Shown: positions 43,429 through 51,717, counted from the first letter of the stretch. The stretch: 64,000 bases of DNA from Candidatus Zhuqueibacterota bacterium (GCA_016934825.1 JAFGSB010000078.1:1-64000); one strand, 5' to 3'. Notes: generated from the letters alone by a model not told the origin. Program-made: numbers and translations.

Positions 43429-44928
43429 TTATTTTTCTTTCGGTACTCTTAACGCTTTGAAAAAGCTGGTATCACCGCTTTTCAGTCTGAACAATACGAC
43501 TTCATTGGGTTGCAGGTCGTCGACGATTTTGTTAAATTCTTTTACAGATGTTACACTCTGTCTGTTAACCGACAGTATTAAAAATCCTTTGCGAATATTT
43601 TCACGGTCGGCAACCGAACCCGGCGTTACATCTGTAACAATGACCGCGTTTTCGTTTTCATATCCATATTGTTGCGCCAGTTCGGGCGTTAAATTCTGCA
43701 CTTCAAGTCCTAACTGATTTTTGGTACTTTTTTCTTCTTTCGGCGTGCCGGTTAATTTATCAATATCCCTTTCGCCCAGCGTTACCGTGAGCTGCCTTTC
43801 CTTGTTATCGCGCCAGATCGTCAATTTAACTTTAGTGCCCGGGGCCTTTGATCCGATCGTCATGGTGAGGTGATCACTGCTTTCGATTTTTGTATCATCG
43901 ACCTTAATTACGATATCACCCGCTTCAACGCCAGCTTTTTCCGCGGGGCTGTCCTCAACCACATCGGAAACGAGCGCGCCTTTTGAATCTTTAAGACCAA
44001 ATGCTTCCGCCATGTTTTCGTCGACATTACCGATCATAACGCCCAGCCAGCCACGAACCACACGGCCTTCTTTGATCAATTGCTCCATTACGTTCCGGGC
44101 AAGATTTATCGGAATGGCAAATCCAATACCGATATTTGCCTGCCCTACGATGGCCGTATTAATACCGACAAGCTCACCGCGCAAATTCACAAGCGGGCCG
44201 CCGCTGTTACCGGGATTGATCGCGGCGTCCGTTTGAATAAAATCTTCATAAGTAATGCCGGTACCGCGCATCAAACTGGTCCTGCCTTTGGCGCTGACGA
44301 TTCCGGCTGTCACCGTTTTGCTTAAATCGGAAGAGAACGGATTACCGATCGCAAGTACCCACTCGCCCACTTCCAGGTTGTCGGAATCGCCAAGTTTAAT
44401 CGCGACCAGTCCTTCTTTTTCAATCTTGATCACGGCCAGATCGCTTTCCGGATCTTTACCGATAATTTCCGCGTCATACTCTTTGCCTTCAAGAGTTACC
44501 GTGACTGCATCCGCATCCTTGACAACATGATTATTGGTTAAAATATACCCGTCCGAATTTACAATCACTCCCGATCCCAAGCCTCTTCTGATCTGATCCT
44601 CCTGGTCGGGGATACGGAAAAAATATCGGAAAAATTCGTCATCCATTAACGGATTTCTTCTTGATTTTACAACAACTTCACTATTTATAGTAACAACCGA
44701 AGGGCTTACCTCCTTTGAAACCTGAACAAAGGCTTTGCTTAAACTTTCAAGCCCCCTCAGTTCTTCTGATACCGGTGTGGTAGAGCCTAACACCACCGGG
44801 GTAACTTCTTTTTTATCGGCAGCAATACTTTTCAACGTCCAATTGAAATTTGAGGAAATGACAAGCCCAACAACCAGCCCTACAAAAACTCCGAAAATAA
44901 CCAACAGGGAAAGTTTTCTGGATTTCAT
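43429..44928 (-). CDS. degP: DegP/HtrA serine protease with two PDZ domains
   Basis: 499 residues. N-terminal signal anchor (about 8-28). Trypsin-like domain with the catalytic triad His in ILTNNHVVKDAD (about 135), Asp in DPESDLAVIKIE (about 165) and Ser in INPGNSGGPLVNLRGE (about 243). Two PDZ domains follow (about 285-375 and 400-495), with GWLGVMIGNV and LGLEVQNLTP at their carboxylate-binding loops. Acts in the periplasm on misfolded proteins. AAAGG lies 7 nt before the ATG. It sits inside the heat-shock gene block, between dnaJ and fmdB. Confidence 0.95.
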   Translation of the reverse strand: MKSRKLSLLVIFGVFVGLVVGLVISSNFNWTLKSIAADKKEVTPVVLGSTTPVSEELRGLESLSKAFVQVSKEVSPSVVTINSEVVVKSRRNPLMDDEFFRYFFRIPDQEDQIRRGLGSGVIVNSDGYILTNNHVVKDADAVTVTLEGKEYDAEIIGKDPESDLAVIKIEKEGLVAIKLGDSDNLEVGEWVLAIGNPFSSDLSKTVTAGIVSAKGRTSLMRGTGITYEDFIQTDAAINPGNSGGPLVNLRGELVGINTAIVGQANIGIGFAIPINLARNVMEQLIKEGRVVRGWLGVMIGNVDENMAEAFGLKDSKGALVSDVVEDSPAEKAGVEAGDIVIKVDDTKIESSDHLTMTIGSKAPGTKVKLTIWRDNKERQLTVTLGERDIDKLTGTPKEEKSTKNQLGLEVQNLTPELAQQYGYENENAVIVTDVTPGSVADRENIRKGFLILSVNRQSVTSVKEFNKIVDDLQPNEVVLFRLKSGDTSFFKALRVPKEK

Positions 44929-45076
44929 GATTTATCCTTTCATAATTGATTTCTTACTTATTTTCAACATTATTTTTTCTTTTCTAATTTATAACAATCT
45001 TTTATATATCAAGTTCCATTTTTTTTTATCGCTTTATTGTTCTGACCACCGAATCATAACAAATTACCGTATTTTG

Positions 45077-46069
45077 CTACAGCGAAAGTTTTTCCGAACG
45101 CGCAAAAGCCTCCAGATACTCTTTACTTTTTTTACTGATGGATTTGGGAGTTTCTATTTGAATTTCAACAAACTGATCGCCGGTTTTCCCTTTTGCGGTA
45201 ACTCCCAGACTTTTTAACTTAAATTGCTTGCCACTATTGGTCCCGGCCGGTATTTTTAATTCCACTGTATTGCCGTTGAATGTTTTGACTCTGATCTTTG
45301 TTCCCAGCGTCGCCTGTACAATATTGACTGTGGTTTTACAATATAAATCAAGTCCCTTGCGCTCGAATACCGGATGTTTTTCAACATGTATCGTCAACAA
45401 TAAATTCCCCGGCGCACCACCCGAAGCTGAAGGTTCTCCCTGACCGCTTAAACGAATTATTTTACCATCCGCCGTGCCGGCCGGAATCGTTACGGATATT
45501 TTTTTAACTTTTAAAACATATCCTGTTCCGTTGCATTCATAACATAAATGGCCCCTGCCCCCGCACCGTTTACAAATTTCTTTTACATTAACGGTTAAAA
45601 CTTGTTTACCGCCGTTAATGGCCAGGTCAAACGGGATTGTTAGCGAAGCTTTTATATCGTTTCCCGGTTGCCGGGACGCCCTAAAACCAGAAGCGGAACG
45701 GCCAGATCCGCTAAAAATCTGGTTAAATAAATCCCCTAAACCGTCAAAAGAAGTCCCTCTGTTTGTGCTTCTCTTGCCGAACGTCGATCCAAGGTCCTGA
45801 AAATCAAATCCGGAAAAACCTTCAAAACCGCCTTTCCCAAAAGCACCGGATCCCAACCTGCGTAGCTGGTCGTACTTTTTCCTTTTTTCCGCATTACCTA
45901 ATACACCATAAGCCTCGGAAATCTCTTTAAATCGTTCTTCATTTTTTTTATTATTTGGATTTTTATCGGGATGATATTTTTTTGCCAAATCTTTATAAGC
46001 CTTTTTGATCTCTGCGTCAGAGGCATTTCCCGATACACCCAAAATTTTATAAAAATCTTTATCATTCAT
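45077..46069 (-). CDS. dnaJ: DnaJ-type co-chaperone with a reduced zinc-binding domain
   Basis: 330 residues. J-domain (1-70) with the HPD motif in YHPDKNP, Gly/Phe-rich region (about 75-135: [13 protein letters not shown]), and two beta-sandwich substrate domains (about 140-320). In place of the normal four CxxCxGxG repeats there are only CKRCGGRG and CYECNGTG, enough for a single zinc site, so it is intermediate between DnaJ and CbpA. It should stimulate DnaK ATPase. It overlaps the end of grpE by 8 bp (coupled). No strong terminator follows before degP. Confidence 0.88.
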   Translation of the reverse strand: MNDKDFYKILGVSGNASDAEIKKAYKDLAKKYHPDKNPNNKKNEERFKEISEAYGVLGNAEKRKKYDQLRRLGSGAFGKGGFEGFSGFDFQDLGSTFGKRSTNRGTSFDGLGDLFNQIFSGSGRSASGFRASRQPGNDIKASLTIPFDLAINGGKQVLTVNVKEICKRCGGRGHLCYECNGTGYVLKVKKISVTIPAGTADGKIIRLSGQGEPSASGGAPGNLLLTIHVEKHPVFERKGLDLYCKTTVNIVQATLGTKIRVKTFNGNTVELKIPAGTNSGKQFKLKSLGVTAKGKTGDQFVEIQIETPKSISKKSKEYLEAFARSEKLSL

Positions 46070-46610
46070 CGTTATTTTGACTTTCTCTTACCTCAGCTAC
46101 TTTTACTTTTGCGGGACGAAGCAGTTTACCTCTGAATGTGTAACCTCTTTGCCAGACATCCAGTATCTCTCCGTGTTCTGCATTTTCAATTTGCTCGACT
46201 TTTACCGCTTCATGTAACTCCGGATCGAAAATTTCATTTTGTGTTTTGATATTTTCCAACCCTAATTTTTTCAGACAGTTTATCAATTTGTTATATATTA
46301 ATTTAACTCCTTCCAGGGGTAGTTCTTCATTCTGTTCCTCATTATGCTGGAACAAATAATCAAAATCGTCGACAACGGGGAGTAACTCGGTTATCACTCC
46401 CCGAATGGCATATTCATGCCATTCCTTTTGCTGCCTTTCGACCCTTTTCTTATAATTTATAAATTCCGCCTGTAACCTCTGTAGTTGATCGAGATAATCA
46501 GGTTTTTCCTGTTCTTTAGATTCTTCTACCTCGCCCGAATCCTGGTCAAATTCCGTATTATTTACAGTTTCTTCATTAATGTATTCGTTGCCATTTTTAT
46601 TATATTCCAT
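46062..46610 (-). CDS. grpE: GrpE nucleotide exchange factor
   Basis: 182 residues. Acidic N-terminus (about 1-35), long helix with [20 protein letters not shown] (about 38-57), then a helical bundle and small beta domain with [20 protein letters not shown] and [19 protein letters not shown], the usual GrpE C-terminus. Releases ADP from DnaK. GAGGTG lies 3 nt before the ATG. Preceded by a sigma-54-type promoter whose -12 is 72 nt from the start codon. dnaJ follows with overlap. Confidence 0.95.
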   Translation of the reverse strand: MEYNKNGNEYINEETVNNTEFDQDSGEVEESKEQEKPDYLDQLQRLQAEFINYKKRVERQQKEWHEYAIRGVITELLPVVDDFDYLFQHNEEQNEELPLEGVKLIYNKLINCLKKLGLENIKTQNEIFDPELHEAVKVEQIENAEHGEILDVWQRGYTFRGKLLRPAKVKVAEVRESQNNDE

Positions 46611-46679
46611 TTACACCTCGTATAAATTCTTTAAATGTCCTGTTTATTGCATCCGAATATATGATTGTCTACAATTATC

Positions 46680-46696
46680 ATGCAAGAGACATGCCA
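46680..46696 (-). promoter_or_regulatory. sigma-54 type (-24/-12) promoter of grpE-dnaJ
   Basis: Minus strand TGGCATGTCTCTTGCAT. It fits the consensus TGGCACG-N4-TTGCW with one mismatch and the mandatory 10 nt between GG (46695-46694) and GC (46683-46682). Expected transcription start near 46670, leaving a 60-nt leader, practically identical to the leader of dnaK. Confidence 0.75.
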
Positions 46697-46782
46697 TACT
46701 TGAAAAAATAGTTAAATTCTTATTTTTAATAATCTTAACAAGATAAAATTCTTATCTTTTCCATAAGATAAATTTTATAAAA

Positions 46783-46799
46783 TCTGCCAAATTGACAGA
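46783..46799. promoter_or_regulatory. 17-bp palindrome upstream of grpE, possible activator site
   Basis: TCTGCCAAATTGACAGA, arms TCTGCCAA and TTGACAGA, complementary except one position. Its centre lies about 97 bp upstream of the -24 element and about 120 bp from the predicted transcription start. It shares CAAATTGACAG with the right arm of the repeat before dnaK. Confidence 0.5.
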
Positions 46800-46800
46800 C

Positions 46801-46832
46801 AAAAAAAAAGAGACAGAATGTCCGTCTCTTTT
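46801..46832 (-). terminator. intrinsic terminator of the metallopeptidase gene
   Basis: Stem AAAAGAGAC / GTCTCTTTT (46806-46814 with 46824-46832), 9-nt loop, followed on the minus strand by a T run (46801-46809). Lies 25 bp after the metallopeptidase stop. Confidence 0.9.
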
Positions 46833-46856
46833 AAAATGTTGTTTTAATTTTACGAC

Positions 46857-47534
46857 TCAATCATTTCCGCGTATCAAAATTAAGCGTATCAATTGCAGCA
46901 CGGCCATGGCCGCCGCCGCCACGTATGTTAAAGCGGCAGCATCAAGCACCTTTCTGGCGCCGGTTACTTCGTCCGCCCTTAAATAACCGCCTGAACTCAA
47001 TTGCGACAATGCGCGTTTGCTCGCATTATACTCAACCGGCAGGGTCACAATGTGAAAAAGAACAGCGCCGGTAAATATTATAATACCCAGGTCAAGCAGC
47101 GGACGAATACTAAAAATCAATCCGCCTATGAATAAGGGAATACCCAGACTTGAACCAATATTCGCAACCGGAAAAATACTCTGCCTTATATTCAACGGCG
47201 CGTAAGAAAACTTGTGCTGAATGGCGTGACCGGTTTCATGCGCCGCGACTCCCAGAGCCGCAAGGGAAGTCGAATGATAGACATCACTTGACAACCGAAG
47301 CTTCTTTGCTTTTGAATCGTAATGATCCGTTAAATTTCCCGATACTTCTTCTACCGCAACATCATATATACTGTTTCTTTTCAACAAGCTTTTCGCGACT
47401 TCCGCCCCGGTCAGCCCCGAAGCGGAACTGACCTTACTCATTTTTGTAAAAGTGCTTTTTACCTTATATTGAGCATAAATTGTTAATATCAGCGCCGGTA
47501 TGATCAATATCATCGTTGAATCAAAGAAAAACAT
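46857..47534 (-). CDS. YugP-type membrane zinc metallopeptidase
   Basis: 225 residues. N-terminal membrane helix (about 3-22), zinc site HETGHAIQHKF near 94-104 (HExxH), then two to three further membrane helices (about 118-135, 140-165 and 195-215). The downstream segment LPVEYNASKRALSQLSSGGY contains the acidic residue expected as third ligand. Length and order match the DUF2268/YugP neutral zinc metallopeptidase family of unknown substrate. GGAGG 6 nt before the ATG. It lies upstream of grpE but is separated by a strong terminator. Confidence 0.9.
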   Translation of the reverse strand: MFFFDSTMILIIPALILTIYAQYKVKSTFTKMSKVSSASGLTGAEVAKSLLKRNSIYDVAVEEVSGNLTDHYDSKAKKLRLSSDVYHSTSLAALGVAAHETGHAIQHKFSYAPLNIRQSIFPVANIGSSLGIPLFIGGLIFSIRPLLDLGIIIFTGAVLFHIVTLPVEYNASKRALSQLSSGGYLRADEVTGARKVLDAAALTYVAAAAMAVLQLIRLILIRGND

Positions 47535-47584
47535 TTATAACCTCCATAAAACTTATAAATACATTCGTAAAATATTATTTAATA

Positions 47585-47640
47585 TTTTCCCGTCGATTGA
47601 TGTGCTTTACAGGATAACCATCCTGGTTTCCACGGGAAAA
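47585..47640. repeat. nested inverted repeat between two minus-strand genes
   Basis: Outer arms TTTTCCCGT (47585-47593) and ACGGGAAAA (47632-47640), inner hairpin CAGGAT-AACC-ATCCTG (47610-47625). No U-run adapts it to a simple terminator. On the minus strand the same stretch is an open frame of about 30 codons (from TTG, ending HINRRENIK), probably without meaning. It could be a structured 3' or 5' RNA or a small repeat family member. Confidence 0.45.
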
Positions 47641-47672
47641 TAATAAAAGATAATTTTCGATTAACAAAAAAA

Positions 47673-47852
47673 TCAGGGCATCTTTTTATTCAACGTGGGG
47701 ATCAGGAACATTATTCCATATACAATAAGTAAAATACCGGGAATGACCGGAAGAATCAAACCAACCAGTCCAATAATTATCAAGGGAATCGCGAAAAAAA
47801 TTTTCGTTCTCCTGAATTCTCTTATTTCCTGCCGCAGTTTTTTATGCGTCAT
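47673..47852 (-). CDS. small two-helix membrane protein (PGPGW/DUF454-like)
   Basis: 59 residues, from ATG 47852 to TGA 47673. Basic N-terminus MTHKKLRQEIREFRRTKI, then a helical hairpin with IGLVGLILPVIPGILLIVYG, the G-x-x-G-x-x-L-P-x-x-P-G-x-x-L motif of small inner-membrane PGPGW/YbaN-like proteins. AAAGGGA lies 10 nt before the ATG. The gene begins 19 bp after the preceding membrane-protein stop and is likely its operon partner. Function unknown. Confidence 0.75.
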   Translation of the reverse strand: MTHKKLRQEIREFRRTKIFFAIPLIIIGLVGLILPVIPGILLIVYGIMFLIPTLNKKMP

Positions 47853-47871
47853 TTACGTTGGTCCCTTTAAC

Positions 47872-48522
47872 TCAATTAATCGAAATCTCTTTCAACTCAT
47901 TCATAAAAACGTTGATTCTCTTCTCCCGAACTTTTATAAGCCGGTTATATGTTACTGTTTTAGCTATACGTTCCTGCCGGAGAATGGTTTCCTTAATTTT
48001 TTTATTATCATCAAAAATTCTGTAAAATATAATATACAATGCCAGAGACAATATGATAAATACTGTTAACCAAACGGCAAACTTTATATTGACATTTTTA
48101 AGATAAAAGATGCCGATATACGAACAGCACATGACTAAAAAAAATATAAATATATTGAGTATCCTTGAAATGCTGTTTTTTGATTGTTGTTTTTTCAACA
48201 ATTTTTCATTTTCATTTTTCAAACTGAGCAGCGTTTGAATATTATCCTCCTCAGTAGTTATCATTCTTTTTATTCGATCGCTTTGCGCATCTTTTCGCAT
48301 GGAAATAATATCCCGCATAATTAATGCATTTTCATAATCCGGATGCTTTTTAATGGCAACAGAATTGAAAAAGTGAGCCTGTTTTAAATCACCCTCTTTA
48401 ATTTTTTTTACGGAAAGGCGATGATAAATACTTTTGGGCAGCCATTTCCTGTTTTCGGCGATTTTATAGCCAATTCTGATGAGTCCCGCCGTAAGAATGG
48501 ATGATATCGCGGTCAACGCCAT
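47872..48522 (-). CDS. membrane protein with coiled-coil region, function unknown
   Basis: 216 residues. Short hydrophobic N-terminus (MALTAISSILTAGLIRIGYK), a TPR-like pair of helices (KEGDLKQAHFFNSVAIKKHP), a charged coiled-coil stretch (about 80-112, DNIQTLLSLKNENEKLLKKQ), two membrane helices (about 118-137 and 146-166) and a basic helical C-terminus (KETILRQERIAKTVTYNRLI). No recognised domain. Member of a run of small membrane-associated genes between the STAS-HATPase gene and the metallopeptidase gene. Weak ribosome binding site. Confidence 0.65.
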   Translation of the reverse strand: MALTAISSILTAGLIRIGYKIAENRKWLPKSIYHRLSVKKIKEGDLKQAHFFNSVAIKKHPDYENALIMRDIISMRKDAQSDRIKRMITTEEDNIQTLLSLKNENEKLLKKQQSKNSISRILNIFIFFLVMCCSYIGIFYLKNVNIKFAVWLTVFIILSLALYIIFYRIFDDNKKIKETILRQERIAKTVTYNRLIKVREKRINVFMNELKEISIN

Positions 48523-48536
48523 AATTTATACCCGTT

Positions 48537-48845
48537 TCACTTTAACGCCAGCGCCCTTTCCAGGTACTCCACAGCTTTCGGATATTTTTCCCGTACCTGT
48601 TCCCATTCCGTTTCTGTTAACTCACCGGGTTCCTTGCCGGTTACTTTAACGGCGCTGTCATAGGCCAGTTGGATCAGGTCTTTATTCGCATTCATAATCC
48701 CAAGCGTCGCCCCGGCAATTTCAAACACGCCGTTCACAAAATCAATCCCAACCGCGGATTCAAGTCCGCGTTCAACGATAAAACCCGCCAGGCCGCCCAA
48801 AGCTCCCTGGGTAACGGATTTTTTAAATCTATTTAGATTGATCAT
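48537..48845 (-). CDS. small hypothetical protein with a glycine-zipper-like segment
   Basis: 102 residues. N-terminal GALGGLAGFIVERGLESAVG (about 14-33) and AGATLGIMNANKD form small-residue helices that could insert in or lie on a membrane; the C-terminal half (TGKEPGELTETEWEQVREKY) is acidic and helical. AGGAG lies 10 nt before the ATG. It overlaps the preceding gene by 17 bp, so both are translated from one mRNA. Not recognised. Confidence 0.65.
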   Translation of the reverse strand: MINLNRFKKSVTQGALGGLAGFIVERGLESAVGIDFVNGVFEIAGATLGIMNANKDLIQLAYDSAVKVTGKEPGELTETEWEQVREKYPKAVEYLERALALK

Positions 48846-49056
48846 TATTTTTTTTCTCCTCGCTTTGTATGGTTTTGAGAGACTTTTTTATTAAATCATC
48901 TTTTTTCTGGTTTATGCCTTGTAAACGCCTCACTTCACGTTCAAGTTCCCTCAACCGGCGGTTGCCGAATACTTTTCCGTATACCTTTTCAAATATTATG
49001 ATCACAGCCAGGGCGATGATCACACCAAACAAAAAACTGATGATATCAATATTCAT
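48829..49056 (-). CDS. small single-pass membrane protein with coiled coil
   Basis: 75 residues. One membrane helix (MNIDIISFLFGVIIALAVII) followed by a charged coiled coil (GNRRLRELEREVRRLQGINQ). The start at 49056 has AAGGTG 6 nt upstream; a longer frame from 49065 does not. It precedes the glycine-zipper gene with a 17-bp overlap and follows the STAS-HATPase gene by 21 bp. Unknown function; the layout is that of a membrane-bound adaptor. Confidence 0.65.
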   Translation of the reverse strand: MNIDIISFLFGVIIALAVIIIFEKVYGKVFGNRRLRELEREVRRLQGINQKKDDLIKKSLKTIQSEEKKNNDQSK

Positions 49057-49077
49057 AAATAACACCTTTGGTAGATT

Positions 49078-49962
49078 TTATTTTCCCCTTTCACGACTCA
49101 GTTTTTTTACCATCACAAGCCTGTTATAACTTTTATTATCCCTGATATAACTGACCTCATCCATAGAACGTTTTATGATCGGGATTCCCATCCCGCCTCT
49201 TTTCCGGTTATCGACAGCTTCTTTGGCGTTAAATATTTTTATGTCTTCCACCTTGAAACCACTGCCTTTATCAAATACGGAAATTATCAGCTTGTCCGGG
49301 AATGTTTCCACATTCACCTTTACCTTTTTTGTCGGATCGGAATGATAGGCGTGTTCGATCACATTGATACAGGCCTCGTAAACGGAAATTTTTATTTTAC
49401 TGACTTCCGTGTCATCAAAACCCATATTCCTGGATATTTTTACGACAAAATCACATGCCTTGTACAGCGCACCAACCTTGCTGGGTATTTCTAAAAATTC
49501 CTCGGAAATCCTGTCTGACGGGGTTTGTCTTATTTCCGGTTTTTTAACTTTATGTCCTCGCGTGATGTCCCGGGATGTTTTGAGAACAGATTTTGTAACG
49601 ATTTTATTGATTATGTCCTTTTCGGAGGTCATTTCATTAAGATATTCAAGTGGTTTAAAATGAATAATATCTTGTCGTGCTGTGGGGTTTAAATTTGAGA
49701 TATATACCTCTCCGCCGCGCCTTCTGACATGCGCCGTAATTTCAAACAAAACAACGATAAGACTGGGGGGTAATTCATTAAAATAATAAAGATCAATTAT
49801 AAAATAATTAACATTCTGTTTTAAATAATTTTCAAAACAGGAGAGAACTTCGGGAACAAGCGAGATATCATTCGCGTCACCCCTGGGTGTTATTTTTAAT
49901 ATTTCCGCATAATCGCCGATCCTGGATATTTCAATTAATTCATTTTCCATATTTTTCTTCAT
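49078..49962 (-). CDS. fused STAS-like and serine-kinase-type HATPase regulator
   Basis: 294 residues, cytoplasmic. Residues about 10-115 resemble a STAS (anti-sigma antagonist) domain: DYAEILKITPRGDANDISLV, YFIIDLYYFNELPPSLIVVL and GGEVYISNLNPTARQDIIHF. Residues about 150-290 are a GHKL ATPase of the RsbW/SpoIIAB type with N-box YEACINVIEHAYHSD, G1 box FDKGSGFKVED and G2 box KRGGMGIPIIKRSMDE. Such proteins normally act as partner-switching kinase and antagonist in separate polypeptides. No sigma factor or PP2C phosphatase is beside it. It starts 1 nt after the acyl-CoA ligase stop. Confidence 0.8.
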   Translation of the reverse strand: MKKNMENELIEISRIGDYAEILKITPRGDANDISLVPEVLSCFENYLKQNVNYFIIDLYYFNELPPSLIVVLFEITAHVRRRGGEVYISNLNPTARQDIIHFKPLEYLNEMTSEKDIINKIVTKSVLKTSRDITRGHKVKKPEIRQTPSDRISEEFLEIPSKVGALYKACDFVVKISRNMGFDDTEVSKIKISVYEACINVIEHAYHSDPTKKVKVNVETFPDKLIISVFDKGSGFKVEDIKIFNAKEAVDNRKRGGMGIPIIKRSMDEVSYIRDNKSYNRLVMVKKLSRERGK

Positions 49963-49963
49963 T

Positions 49964-51622
49964 CTATGTTAATGACGCGACAAGCTTTCTTTTTACCACC
50001 TTTCCCAAAAAATTTTTGGGCAAAAATTCGACAAATTCAATGGACCTGGGAATTTTATATTTTGCCAGTCTGTCCTGGCAAAAATCCAAAATTTCTTCCG
50101 ATGTCGCCTGTTTATTCTCTTTTAAAACAATATACGCCTTTACGGTCTGTCCATAATATTCATCCGCTATACCCATAACCGCCGCTTCGGAAACACACGG
50201 ATGTTCCGTTAAAACATGTTCCACTTCACCGGGATAAATATTTTCACCACCGTAAAAAATTATATCTTTCTTCCTGTCTGTGATATAAAAATATCCGTCT
50301 TTGTCATATTTCCCAATATCCCCTGTTTTCAACCACCCGTCCGGTGTGAATACGTCCTTTGTTTCATGATCCATTTCCCAGTATCCCAGCATAACCTGGG
50401 GACCCCGAATCTCAATTTCGCCGATCTTTCCCGGCCCCATAGGTCTGTTTGTTTCCAGCCCCACAACGCGTGCTTCCGTATTTGGCCAGGGGAGTCCTAT
50501 ACTGGACTCTTTATTAACTCCAAAAATGGGATTACAATGGGTGATTGGCGATGCTTCCGTTAAACCATACCCTTCTACTAACCGGCCTTGTGTTACTTTT
50601 TCAAATTCCCTTTTGAGTTTCAAAGGCAACGGCGCAGCACCGCTGATACATACACGAACCGAATATAAATTGATTTTTTCTTTTAACGCCTGGTTCACCA
50701 GTGCAGTATACATTGTCGGCACACCGGGGAATATGGTAACTTTGTACTTTTGAATGTCATTTAGTATTCTGTTGATCCGAAATCGCGGATGCAATATCAT
50801 TGTTGAACAACTTTGAATGGCCAGGTGATGACAAGCGGTCATTCCATAACTATGTATTAACGGTAAAACTGAAAGAATAACTTCCTGTCCGTCCTTAAAA
50901 TCGGTAATCCATGCTTTCGCCTGAATTGTATTGGCCACCAGATTTTTATGACTGAGCAATGCCCCCTTTGGAGTGCCGGTGACTCCGCCGGTATATATCA
51001 TAACTGCCGGATCATGCGGACGTATATCAACTTTGACTGCATCACAAGTTCCTCTATCCAGTAATTCCCGAAACAGGACGGTATTTATCCCGGACTGAAT
51101 TTTGTTTTTTTCAAGTTGGAACTTATTTTTGATCTGGAGAGCAAAATTCAGGAAAAAAGGCATATAGGTTTCCGCCCCGGCAATAATAACATGGTTCAGA
51201 TCAAGCTCGTTATTTATTTTTCTGATCCGGGGTAACATCTTATCATATATTAATACTATATTCGCGCCGCTATTTTTAATCTGATACGACAATTCACGTT
51301 CGGAAAGTATCGGATTTATCAATACATTTATAGCCCCAATACGCAAAGCAGCCCAATAACAAATTAAAAACTGGGGGATATTCGGAAGAGCGATCACAAT
51401 TCTGTCGCCTTTACGGACGTTCAGGGATTGTAATCCGGCGGTAAAACGTAACACCAAATTATACAAATGCCGGAAGGACAGCTTGCGGCTATAATATATT
51501 ACAGCCGTCTTGTCCGGGGAACTTTCTGCGGCTTGCCTGAAAAACTGGTATAAATCCTTTTCCGGAATTTCAATTTGTCCGGGAATACCGGAATCGTAAC
51601 TTTTTAACCAACTTTTTTCCAT
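49964..51622 (-). CDS. fadD: long-chain fatty-acid-CoA ligase (AMP-forming)
   Basis: 552 residues. Adenylating enzyme that activates fatty acids with ATP and CoA. Signature motifs are VMIYTGGVTGTPKGALLSHK near 210 (P-loop-like AMP-binding), VEGYGLTEASPITHCNPIFG near 350, GWLKTGDIGKYDKDGYFYIT near 420 and DRKKDIIFYGGENIYPGEVE near 440, with the catalytic lysine in FLPKNFLGKVVKRKLV near the C-terminus. Specificity is not certain from motifs. First gene of a unit that continues with the STAS-HATPase gene. A TATAAT (51693-51698) lies about 75 nt upstream, overlapped by a palindrome. Confidence 0.88.
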   Translation of the reverse strand: MEKSWLKSYDSGIPGQIEIPEKDLYQFFRQAAESSPDKTAVIYYSRKLSFRHLYNLVLRFTAGLQSLNVRKGDRIVIALPNIPQFLICYWAALRIGAINVLINPILSERELSYQIKNSGANIVLIYDKMLPRIRKINNELDLNHVIIAGAETYMPFFLNFALQIKNKFQLEKNKIQSGINTVLFRELLDRGTCDAVKVDIRPHDPAVMIYTGGVTGTPKGALLSHKNLVANTIQAKAWITDFKDGQEVILSVLPLIHSYGMTACHHLAIQSCSTMILHPRFRINRILNDIQKYKVTIFPGVPTMYTALVNQALKEKINLYSVRVCISGAAPLPLKLKREFEKVTQGRLVEGYGLTEASPITHCNPIFGVNKESSIGLPWPNTEARVVGLETNRPMGPGKIGEIEIRGPQVMLGYWEMDHETKDVFTPDGWLKTGDIGKYDKDGYFYITDRKKDIIFYGGENIYPGEVEHVLTEHPCVSEAAVMGIADEYYGQTVKAYIVLKENKQATSEEILDFCQDRLAKYKIPRSIEFVEFLPKNFLGKVVKRKLVASLT

Positions 51623-51692
51623 TCAATCTTATAAATAAAACCGTTATCGATAAAATATCATTCGTTTTAGGCTCTCATAAATACGAAATAAA

Positions 51693-51717
51693 ATTATATC
51701 CGGTTTCTAAAAACCAG
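51693..51717 (-). promoter_or_regulatory. -10 element with overlapping palindrome before fadD
   Basis: Minus strand TATAAT (51693-51698). Directly upstream, CTGGTTT-TTAG-AAACCGG (51700-51717) forms an inverted repeat with one G-U type mismatch that fills the spacer region, a position suited to a repressor. No clear -35. Confidence 0.35.
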
